Assembly (NCBI GenBank): GCA_002409405.1
Contig: DHNG01000036.1
Span: 1 to 8,001, forward strand
Length of the DNA stretch: 8,001 bases
Direction: 5' to 3'
Source: Flavobacteriales bacterium UBA5422
GTDB taxonomy: Bacteria; Bacteroidota; Bacteroidia; Flavobacteriales_D; Crocinitomicaceae
The notes beneath the pieces are model-generated. The model saw nothing but the letters and a program-made list of their open reading frames with translations, had not been told where the DNA came from and did not search any database. Below are positions 1 through 5,650 of this stretch, in pieces. The position numbers were made by a program, and so were the translations under genes. Each line of letters begins with the position of its first letter. Within the stretch, counting starts at the first letter, position 1.

Positions 1-67
1 TATAATGTAACAAAAATAGAGTCTCTGGAGATGCAACCTACATTGACTCTATTTTTGTTACATTATA
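1..67. repeat. Perfect 23-bp inverted repeat at the window edge
   Basis: Positions 1-23 are the exact reverse complement of 45-67, separated by a 21-nt spacer (24-44). The match runs right up to base 1 and breaks immediately inward (24 and 44 are both T). The right arm reads naturally as part of the secreted-protein gene (residues DSIFVTLY), whereas the left arm puts a TAA stop (3-5) into that frame. The left arm is therefore the copy that does not belong. The likely cause is a fold-back (palindromic chimera) at a contig end. A genuine inverted repeat extending to the left of the window cannot be excluded. Confidence 0.85.
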
Positions 68-1001
68 TCCGGATCCGAATCCTGTGATTTCTTCGAGTGA
101 AGGATTAACCATATGTCCGGCAATCGGTGGTTCAACATTGAGTTTAAATCAATCGTTTATAGATTACGTATGGAATGACGGTTCGACCAATCCTACTTTA
201 TTTATAACAGAATCTGATTCGTATGAAGTTGTTGTAACAGATGCAAACGGGTGTAAAGATTCTGCCGAATTAACGGTTGATTTTGTTGAATTTAGTGTGG
301 AAGCCATTGGTGGAACAACCGTTTGCTCCGGTTCCTATCTGTTACTGGAAGCGAGCGGCGGAGATGTCTATGCCTGGTCAACCGGAGAATTTTCCGGAAC
401 AATTGTCGTTTCACCACAGCAACCATCTACGTATTCCGTTACCATTTATAAAGGCGCATGCTTTGAAACACTATCACTTACTATTGACATTGCAGAGTTA
501 CCCGAATTCTCCATGCCCGATACCATCTTTGTACTTCCGGGACAAACGGAATATGCCTACGGACCTGCTGATTTTGATAGCTATTTATGGTCACCTGGTG
601 AAAATATTACTGCAACAACGGGATCAAGTACCGGGTATACAGGAACAGCATCCGGTGATGTTACATTAGTGGCTACCAGTAATACATTGGGTTGTTCAAT
701 GACACACACCACCCATTTCAAATTAATTGACATAACCATTCCGGAAGGATTTTCTCCCAACGGAGACGGAATTAACGACCTGTTTGAAATCCCTGAAATT
801 TATGAATTTACGGCGGAGTTGAAGGTATGGAACCGATGGGGCGATGTGGTGTTTGAATCGGACAGGTATTTGAACAACTGGGACGGTACATGCAGAACCA
901 GTTTGTGTATGGGAGGAGATGTGCTTCCTGAAGGAACTTATTTTTACATCTTAACAATAGACGGACATAAATTTGACGGTTACCTTACGCTAAAACAATA
1001 A
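6..1001 (+). CDS. Secreted Ig/PKD-like repeat protein with T9SS type B (gliding-motility) C-terminal sorting domain, 5' incomplete
   Basis: This is the C-terminal part of a cell-surface or secreted protein exported by the type IX secretion system. The frame is open from 6. The first conventional start in frame is GTG at 84, but residues before it (GDATYIDSIFVTLYPDPNP) continue the protein naturally and no signal peptide follows 84, so the gene is probably truncated at its 5' end. Numbered from 84, two Ig/PKD-like repeats lie at about 8-66 and 70-132. Each has a Y-x-W-(N/S)-x-G core, a Y-x-V strand and cysteines. A third, more divergent segment (133-213) has the same YLWSPGE core. The C-terminal domain (about 217-305) has the CHU_C/TIGR04131 hallmarks: PEGFSPNGDGINDLFEI, VWNRWGDVVFES, NWDGT, LPEGTYFYILTID and a final DGYLTLKQ. 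By family knowledge, type B domains are recognised by the T9SS and need a SprF-like partner, which is encoded 3 nt downstream. The protein's binding target is not evident. The domain call is firm; the start is unknown. Confidence 0.9.
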   Translation, partial: CNKNRVSGDATYIDSIFVTLYPDPNPVISSSEGLTICPAIGGSTLSLNQSFIDYVWNDGSTNPTLFITESDSYEVVVTDANGCKDSAELTVDFVEFSVEAIGGTTVCSGSYLLLEASGGDVYAWSTGEFSGTIVVSPQQPSTYSVTIYKGACFETLSLTIDIAELPEFSMPDTIFVLPGQTEYAYGPADFDSYLWSPGENITATTGSSTGYTGTASGDVTLVATSNTLGCSMTHTTHFKLIDITIPEGFSPNGDGINDLFEIPEIYEFTAELKVWNRWGDVVFESDRYLNNWDGTCRTSLCMGGDVLPEGTYFYILTIDGHKFDGYLTLKQ

Positions 1002-1004
1002 GAA

Positions 1005-1979
1005 ATGACACGATTTTTACTTGGAATCATTTGTATCTGCGGATCTACAGCGTTTGGCCAGACAAATGCACGTTTTTCTCAATTTAATGTTGCAAAAGGA
1101 TTATTGAATCCGGGAGCAATTGGTGTAGAAGCACGGATTTCTGCAGAGTTAATCTATCGAACACAATGGACCGGGCAACAAGGAGCGCCTTCCACGGTCG
1201 GATTCATCGGCGCCTATGAGATTAATTCATCACACGCAGTGGGAATTTCCGCGATTAACGATCGTGTAGGAATTGCAAAGTCGACAGGAATCAATGCCGG
1301 GTATGCCTACCGGATTTACATCAATGATGAACAGTATTTCGCATTGGGCGCAAGTGCAGGTGTACAGAATGTCAACAATGATTATTCCCGTCTGTTCCTG
1401 ATCAATCAAAACGATCCTGCTTTTATGCAGAGTTTCAATCAATGGCGATTCAATGCCGGGTTTGGTGTGTATTACAACGGACCGAAAATGTACATCGGTT
1501 ATTCGATTCCATCGTTGATGAACAATATCCACACAGGGCCAAACAACGGGTTTAAAGTGAATAGGTGGCACCACTACCTGGCAACCGGATTTTATCTATC
1601 GAACAGGAGTGGCAGTTATATTTTCAACCCCTGTATCCAGGTAAAGTTTGTTCCTAATTCTCCACTCCAGGGTGACCTGATGCTTCGCAATATTTTTTAC
1701 GGGAAAATGGCTTTTACAGTTGGATACCGATCTGAAAACGCGATTGCAGCAGGATTTGACATTATGATTTCCAATGTTGCCCGAATCGGGTACAATTTTA
1801 ATTACAACCTTGGTCGTTATTCACAATTCATGGCAACTTCTCATGAAGTATACCTGGGAATGGGATTGCCCTTCTATTATGAAACCAATCGATTCGGAAA
1901 ACGGCAGTATACCAATAAAAAACAAAGTTTTTCCAACGATTACAAACGAAGAGCACATAAACTGAACAAGAGAAGGTAG
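1005..1979 (+). CDS. PorP/SprF-family type IX secretion system outer-membrane protein
   Basis: The 324-residue length is usual for the PorP/SprF family. Residues 1-19 form a signal peptide (MTRFLLGIICICGSTAFGQ) with likely cleavage near residue 18 or 19. The mature N-terminus carries the family signature FSQFNVAKGLLNPGAIG (24-40), matching the usual 'xFSQFxxxxxxLNPAxxG' pattern. It is followed by a WR-type strand (IYRTQWTGQQGAPSTVGFIGAYEI) and many alternating amphipathic strands typical of an outer-membrane beta-barrel. The C-terminus is strongly basic (DYKRRAHKLNKRR). It starts 3 nt after the stop of the type B secreted protein, so the two are almost certainly co-transcribed and translationally linked. 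By analogy with SprB-SprF, the likely role is export or surface attachment of that neighbour. It could instead be a PorP-like structural paralogue, but its placement favours a client-specific SprF role. No classical Shine-Dalgarno sequence precedes the start, only A-rich bases. Confidence 0.92.
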   Translation: MTRFLLGIICICGSTAFGQTNARFSQFNVAKGLLNPGAIGVEARISAELIYRTQWTGQQGAPSTVGFIGAYEINSSHAVGISAINDRVGIAKSTGINAGYAYRIYINDEQYFALGASAGVQNVNNDYSRLFLINQNDPAFMQSFNQWRFNAGFGVYYNGPKMYIGYSIPSLMNNIHTGPNNGFKVNRWHHYLATGFYLSNRSGSYIFNPCIQVKFVPNSPLQGDLMLRNIFYGKMAFTVGYRSENAIAAGFDIMISNVARIGYNFNYNLGRYSQFMATSHEVYLGMGLPFYYETNRFGKRQYTNKKQSFSNDYKRRAHKLNKRR

Positions 1980-2056
1980 TTGTTTTACATCAGCTTATTT
2001 AACGGAGTGAGATAATTTTTTCTATTTTTATTCGTTGTAAGTCAAAACATAAAACT

Positions 2057-2725
2057 ATGCGTCAACTATTTTTCTCTCTTACTTGTGCAGTACTTGCATT
2101 CCAGGGAATTGCCCAAAAAGATAATCATTCAAAATTTGCAATCAAGTATTCTCCTACTCAGCTCATCATGGGAGAATTGCATTTTGCATACGAACAACGT
2201 GTTGCCCGTCAATCAAGCATTGAGATTGGTCTGGGACCTACTGTGTCTGAAATTGGGTTGACTCCTGTAATTTTTGAAAACATGTTTGGATCCTATATGG
2301 GGTGGGGAAAGGAAAGTGGTCTTGGATTTTTTGGTTCACTGGCCTTCCGTTACTACCCGATTTCAGGATTGGCAACAGCCCCAAGAGGATTGTACATTGG
2401 TCCGGAATTAAAATACCGATTGTACAACACCAAGTATGTTGATCAGATGTATGGATTGGGGGAACGGATTGGAGCTACAACACAACTCTCATTTAAGTTC
2501 TACACCGGTTTCCAATTCTGGTTGGGAAATAAATTCTCCATGGACGTGTTTACTGCTGTAGGAGTTGGTAACACAAGTCTGACCAGTCATTACGGAAATG
2601 TTGTTTACAATCAGGATACCGGAATGAATGAGTATTTCTGGGATTCAAATACCCGCTCTCGTGTATTCTTTACAGGTGCATTCGGGTTTAAATTCGGAAT
2701 CGGCGGTACACGAAAAGATAAATAA
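2057..2725 (+). CDS. Outer-membrane beta-barrel protein of unknown function
   Basis: This 222-residue protein has a clear signal peptide (MRQLFFSLTCAVLAFQGIAQ, cleavage after AQ at 20). The mature part consists of alternating hydrophobic/polar strands with glycine and aromatic residues (for example LHFAYEQRVARQSSIEIGLGPT, YIGPELKYRLYN, FYTGFQFWLG and GAFGFKFGIGG). This is the look of a small 8- to 10-strand outer-membrane barrel. The 'KYSPTQLIMGELHFAYEQRV' beginning resembles small barrel families such as DUF3575-like proteins, but I cannot assign a family with certainty. It ends in charged residues (TRKDK) rather than a terminal aromatic. It lies 77 nt after the PorP/SprF gene with no terminator between, so read-through from that operon is possible. 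No convincing TAnnTTTG promoter is visible in the gap. A terminator follows at once. Confidence 0.82.
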   Translation: MRQLFFSLTCAVLAFQGIAQKDNHSKFAIKYSPTQLIMGELHFAYEQRVARQSSIEIGLGPTVSEIGLTPVIFENMFGSYMGWGKESGLGFFGSLAFRYYPISGLATAPRGLYIGPELKYRLYNTKYVDQMYGLGERIGATTQLSFKFYTGFQFWLGNKFSMDVFTAVGVGNTSLTSHYGNVVYNQDTGMNEYFWDSNTRSRVFFTGAFGFKFGIGGTRKDK

Positions 2726-2745
2726 ATCCGATCAATAATACTGTT

Positions 2746-2772
2746 AGGTCGCCTCACAAGGGCGACTTTTTT
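2746..2772 (+). terminator. Rho-independent terminator after the outer-membrane protein gene
   Basis: The stem GTCGCC (2748-2753) pairs with GGCGAC (2761-2766) across a 7-nt loop. It can be extended outward by a G-T and an A-T pair (2746-2747 with 2767-2768) and is followed by six T (2767-2772). It lies 20 nt after the stop codon and separates the T9SS-related genes from the sigma-factor unit. Confidence 0.85.
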
Positions 2773-2840
2773 CATTTATATCCCATTCAAAAACAGTCAA
2801 TAACGTTTTTTTTCAAAAAAATTATCGTGTTCCATGTCAC

Positions 2841-2869
2841 TTTTCCCCCTTTCAAGACACTTACCTTTG
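2841..2869 (+). promoter_or_regulatory. Probable Bacteroidota-type promoter for the sigma-factor gene
   Basis: TACCTTTG at 2862-2869 is a perfect match to the Bacteroidota -7 consensus TAnnTTTG. Exactly 17 nt upstream, TTTT (2841-2844) sits where the -33 TTTG element is expected, one base off consensus. A T8-C-A7 tract at 2806-2821 lies just upstream and could bend the DNA or act like an UP element. The transcript would start near 2873, only about 10 nt before ATG 2883. Confidence 0.6.
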
Positions 2870-2882
2870 TGAGCAGACTTTT

Positions 2883-3383
2883 ATGAGTAATAAGAAGAAA
2901 AAAGAATTCATGTCCCTGTACAAGCCTATTCATGCTCGTTTTGAAAGGTTTTGTAAAGCGCGCGTATACGGGGAAATGGACTTTAAAGACTTAATGCAGG
3001 AAACAGTTGTGGTGGCGTTTGAAAAATTCGAAGGCATTCAAAACAAAGACGCTTTTCTTCATTTTCTATTCGGAATCAGCATTCGGGTGCTGTCCAACTC
3101 CGGGAAGAAAATAAAAGAAGAAAAATGGTCCGACAGTTTTGAAAATCGTTCCAACGGTTATGCCGAGGTGGAGCGACAACTGGAAATAGAAGACTTGTAC
3201 AAAGCGTTGGGAAAACTCCCTGAAATACAACGGGAAGCATTGATTCTTTTTGAAATTTCAGGATTCTCAATCAAAGAGATAGCAGTTATTCAGGAAGCAA
3301 ACGAAGATGCTGTCAAAAAACGGTTAACGCGCGGAAGACAAGAATTGGCCAAACTATTGACAGAACAACCTGTTATCGTGTAA
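2883..3383 (+). CDS. ECF-type sigma-70 family RNA polymerase sigma factor
   Basis: The 166-residue length is typical of an extracytoplasmic-function sigma factor with only regions 2 and 4. Region 2 spans about 11-75, with the DFKDLMQETVVVAFEKFE helix (core-binding 2.2-like) and the FLHFLFGISIRVLSN segment (about 59-72) that follows in ECF factors. Region 4 spans about 103-158: LYKALGKLPEIQREALILFEISGFSIKEIA, then a helix-turn-helix with recognition helix around 140-152 (NEDAVKKRLTRGRQEL). Two starts are possible. ATG 2883 is the longer one. ATG 2910 (Met10) is preceded by a purine-rich run (AAGAAGAAAAAAGA) and leaves the whole sigma fold intact, and the promoter position makes 2883 nearly leaderless. 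The next gene begins 10 nt after the stop and encodes a membrane protein that is a plausible regulator. The specific regulon cannot be read from this window. Confidence 0.9.
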   Translation: MSNKKKKEFMSLYKPIHARFERFCKARVYGEMDFKDLMQETVVVAFEKFEGIQNKDAFLHFLFGISIRVLSNSGKKIKEEKWSDSFENRSNGYAEVERQLEIEDLYKALGKLPEIQREALILFEISGFSIKEIAVIQEANEDAVKKRLTRGRQELAKLLTEQPVIV

Positions 3384-3393
3384 AAAGAAAGGT

Positions 3394-4566
3394 ATGTCGA
3401 GAGAAGAGAAAATAATGAACAACTTGTTTGAACAAGCTCGGAATGAGAAAGTTGAAACACCTGTCCAAAACGCTTATAAGTGGATTGGATTGATAACACT
3501 CGGAACTATCCTCACTGGTTTGCTCACAAAAATGAAATTAGTATTTACGAAATCAGTAGTAGTCATGTATTCAACAGCAATTTTAACCGTAGGAATCGGA
3601 TTGGGGGCCTATTTTTTATATGGAACCGAAAAACAGCCGGAACATAGAAAACGACCACTAGATGTCGGTGTTAGTAAAGTAGAAGACACCAACGAAATCA
3701 AATTGGAAAATGAACTTCCACCTCCTGCCCCATTACTTGTCAGATCAGTACCTCCTGCTGCTCCGGAAGCACCAGATTCTCCTACACTTCCTCCTGCTTT
3801 TCAGGAACGAGTAGTACCTCCGTTTCAACTTCCTGTTCAGTTTCCGTTTCAGAACGAAGCAAAGCCAAACAGAACAATAATTCCTGTTTTTGACAGTGAA
3901 AAAGATTACGGAACTTTCCATTCGCTTAAATTATCCGGAGCGGTAGATATCTACATTTCGCAAGGAACAAAAGAAGCTGTTAAAGTAGAAGCAGATGAAC
4001 AAGGTAAGGAAGTGATACAAATCAACAACACCAATAAGACACTTGAGATCACCACTTATAGCAAGAAAAAAATCAATGATTTTCACGTTAAGGTGTATCT
4101 GACTGTAGTAGATCTGAAATCAATTGAATGTTTTGGTGCTGTGAACTTCTATTCGAAAACGAACCTGAAGTTTGATCATCTTAAATTAACGATCATGGGA
4201 GCAACAAATGTTGAATTGGATTTAACTGTTCCCGACATTGATCTGGATTTATCCGGAGCCAGTGATGTAGATCTCAACCTCTCATCCACCACGGTCAAAG
4301 GATTAATAACAGGTGCCAGTGACGTGAAGTTATCCGGATCGGCTGCAACGATGGACATGATGAGCACAGGCGCATGTGAATTAAAAGCAGAATTATTTAA
4401 AGTCAAAACAGCAAAAATGCAATGTTCCGGTGCCAGTTCCTCAAAAATCTATGTGACGGATAACCTGGAATTTGACGCATCGGGTGCCAGCGAGTTAAAG
4501 TACAAAGGCAACCCTAAAATCGGCTCCAAATTAGTAACAGGAGCTTCACAAGTTCGGCAATTTTAA
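3394..4566 (+). CDS. Membrane-anchored GIN-domain (DUF2807-like) protein, putative regulator of the adjacent sigma factor
   Basis: This 390-residue protein has a modular layout. Residues 1-29 form a polar N-terminus (NNLFEQARNEKVETPVQNAYKW) like the short cytosolic segments I recall on proteins encoded next to ECF sigma factors in Flavobacteriia. A weakly hydrophobic segment (30-44) is followed by basic residues, and a clear membrane helix lies at about 54-76 (VVVMYSTAILTVGIGLGAYF). A proline-rich linker covers 108-158 (PPPAP, VPPAAPEAP, LPPAF and VPPFQLPVQFPF). The rest (about 171-390) is a GIN/DUF2807-type beta-solenoid, with (S/T/F/M)GA motifs at 181, 247, 268, 287, 306, 325, 345, 363 and 382, so one turn per about 19 residues over the last eight. 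It shares a transcript with the sigma gene (10-nt gap, AGAAAGG abutting the start). I infer that it tethers or inhibits the sigma factor from the membrane while the solenoid faces the periplasm. If both hydrophobic segments cross, the topology would be reversed. The domain call is good; the anti-sigma role is inference. Confidence 0.85.
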   Translation: MSREEKIMNNLFEQARNEKVETPVQNAYKWIGLITLGTILTGLLTKMKLVFTKSVVVMYSTAILTVGIGLGAYFLYGTEKQPEHRKRPLDVGVSKVEDTNEIKLENELPPPAPLLVRSVPPAAPEAPDSPTLPPAFQERVVPPFQLPVQFPFQNEAKPNRTIIPVFDSEKDYGTFHSLKLSGAVDIYISQGTKEAVKVEADEQGKEVIQINNTNKTLEITTYSKKKINDFHVKVYLTVVDLKSIECFGAVNFYSKTNLKFDHLKLTIMGATNVELDLTVPDIDLDLSGASDVDLNLSSTTVKGLITGASDVKLSGSAATMDMMSTGACELKAELFKVKTAKMQCSGASSSKIYVTDNLEFDASGASELKYKGNPKIGSKLVTGASQVRQF

Positions 4567-4593
4567 CGAAAGTTGTATTCATAAGTAAGTCGG

Positions 4594-4628
4594 AAAGAGG
4601 TGTTTTAATCGACACCTCTTTTTTATTT
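4594..4628 (+). terminator. Strong rho-independent terminator after the sigma/GIN unit
   Basis: A perfect 10-bp stem AAAGAGGTGT (4594-4603) / ACACCTCTTT (4612-4621) with an 8-nt loop runs directly into a T-rich tail (4619-4628). It lies 27 nt after the GIN-protein stop and just upstream of the gcvH promoter, so the two units are transcriptionally separate. Confidence 0.92.
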
Positions 4629-4630
4629 GA

Positions 4631-4659
4631 TTTGCATTCTAAAAAAAATACTACATTTG
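4631..4659 (+). promoter_or_regulatory. Bacteroidota-type promoter for gcvH
   Basis: TTTG (4631-4634), 17 nt, then TACATTTG (4652-4659) matches both the -33 and the -7 consensus (TTTG / TAnnTTTG) perfectly. The inferred transcript starts near 4663, giving a leader of about 60 nt. The leader carries TTGTT-G-AACAA (4667-4677) and the palindrome ACAATTGT (4681-4688), see findings. It is too short to hold a glycine riboswitch. Confidence 0.8.
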
Positions 4660-4723
4660 CTACGTCTTGTTGAACAACAGACAATTGTTATGCTATTAAT
4701 CTAAAACGTTATAATTCAAAAAA

Positions 4724-5101
4724 ATGGGTATACCGGCAAACTTGAAGTACACAAAAGACCACGAATGGGTACGTGTTGAAGGCGACACTGTTGTTGTGGG
4801 AATTACAGATTTCGCTCAGGGAGAATTGGGTGATATTGTTTATGTTGAAGTAGAAACTGAAGGTGAAACGTTAGATCAACATGAGGTGTTCGGAACAGTA
4901 GAGGCTGTGAAGACAGTTTCTGATTTATTCCTGCCTGTTTCAGGAGAGATTGTTGAATTCAACACCAACCTCGAGGGAAATCCTGAATTGGTAAATTCTG
5001 ATCCGTACGGAGAAGGATGGATTATTAAAATTAAATTTTCTGACGCGTCTGAATTAGACGGGTTATTGGATGCGGATGGTTACAAAGCTGTAATCGGGTA
5101 A
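4724..5101 (+). CDS. gcvH: Glycine cleavage system H protein
   Basis: GcvH is the lipoyl-carrying shuttle of the glycine cleavage complex. It takes the aminomethyl group from the P protein, presents it to the T protein and is reoxidised by the L protein in the cytoplasm; it also serves in lipoate metabolism. The 125 residues match the family length. The protein opens with the classic NLKYTKDHEWVRVEGD (6-21), then VGITDFAQGELGDIVYVEVE, and the lipoylation site is Lys63 in GTVEAVKTVSDLF. The PVSGEIVEFN, NPELVNSDPYGEGWI and C-terminal helix regions are all present, so it should be functional. It stands alone, with its own promoter and terminator and no gcvT or gcvP nearby. The start is clear: Met1 sits at the usual family N-terminus and is preceded by an A-rich stretch without Shine-Dalgarno pairing. 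Confidence 0.98.
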   Translation: MGIPANLKYTKDHEWVRVEGDTVVVGITDFAQGELGDIVYVEVETEGETLDQHEVFGTVEAVKTVSDLFLPVSGEIVEFNTNLEGNPELVNSDPYGEGWIIKIKFSDASELDGLLDADGYKAVIG

Positions 5102-5123
5102 TCCTTCAAAATAAATAATTGTT

Positions 5124-5156
5124 AAAACGGGGTGCTTTTCAAGTATCCCGTTTTTT
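5124..5156 (+). terminator. Terminator after gcvH, possibly bidirectional
   Basis: The stem 5124-5135 / 5143-5154 (AAAACGGGGTGC / GTATCCCGTTTT) contains two G-T wobbles and a 7-nt loop, and T continues to 5156. Read on the minus strand, the same stem ends in four T. Since the minus-strand gene ending at 5184 converges on it, it may serve both sides. Confidence 0.85.
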
Positions 5157-5183
5157 ATTGATGTTCAATCTACTTGCACACTA

Positions 5184-5582
5184 TCATTTTCCTGTTCTTT
5201 TCAACAGAGCATTCGGTTGCGGGTAACTTCCTTCCCGGATCATTGTTTTGGTTTTTTCGTAGAGTATAATCCGTTCGGTCAAGATATCTCCTTCAAAAAA
5301 AGCATCAAGTACATAGTAGTTTTTATTCTTAAATAAAATGTGGTAACTACCCTTTTTATGCAGCTTCCCGATTGTAAGCGCAAGCGCATTTTCAGAGACT
5401 CGGATTTCTATCGGTGTTGCATCAATTGTAAACAGGGATGTATCGCTGCTGTATATGTAGGATGGTATTTCTCCTGTGTACGTACCGTAGTTTTTTTTCT
5501 TCAATTCGGTAACCATCGTTTGTGCTCCGCAGAAGCATGGAACGATGAGATAAGCAATGAGTATCAATCGGGTTAGTTTCAT
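5184..5582 (-). CDS. Small exported protein of unknown function
   Basis: I do not recognise this 132-residue protein. It starts with a signal peptide (MKLTRLILIAYLIVPCFCGAQ), with likely cleavage after GA or GAQ around residues 20-21. The two cysteines (16 and 18) do not fit a lipobox, because position -1 is Pro or Phe, so a lipoprotein is unlikely. The mature part is short, strand-rich and without cysteines (for example SLFTIDATPIEIRVSENALALTI, YHILFKNKNYYVLDAFF and ERIILYEKTKTMIREG), ending in a PQPNALLKR tail. This suggests a small periplasmic beta-sandwich or sheet protein. The patatin-domain gene ends 68 nt upstream on the same strand with no terminator visible between, so the two may be co-transcribed. 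A functional link to phospholipid turnover is only a guess from position. The ATG start is the natural one given the signal peptide. Confidence 0.8.
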   Translation of the reverse strand: MKLTRLILIAYLIVPCFCGAQTMVTELKKKNYGTYTGEIPSYIYSSDTSLFTIDATPIEIRVSENALALTIGKLHKKGSYHILFKNKNYYVLDAFFEGDILTERIILYEKTKTMIREGSYPQPNALLKRTGK

Positions 5583-5650
5583 ACTGTTGTTTTCACTATT
5601 TCAATTCCGAAATTAAGTATAATTGACCGGTTTCGGGATGAGAAAATACA

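Noticed and set aside
277..669. 130-codon plus-strand ORF in another frame inside the secreted-protein gene
   Set aside because: It lies wholly within a clearly coding Ig/PKD and T9SS-domain gene, and its translation has no recognisable features.
1230..1574. 114-codon minus-strand ORF opposite the PorP/SprF gene
   Set aside because: It is antisense to a well-supported gene, with Cys/His-rich, low-quality translation typical of a shadow frame.
1980..2056. Promoter for the outer-membrane barrel gene (TATTTTTA at 2023-2030 or TAATTTTT at 2013-2020)
   Set aside because: Neither matches the -7 consensus fully and no TTTG lies about 17 nt upstream; AT-rich chance matches are expected.
4663..4723. 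Glycine riboswitch in the gcvH leader
   Set aside because: The leader is only about 60 nt and lacks the tandem or single aptamer size and its conserved G-rich core.
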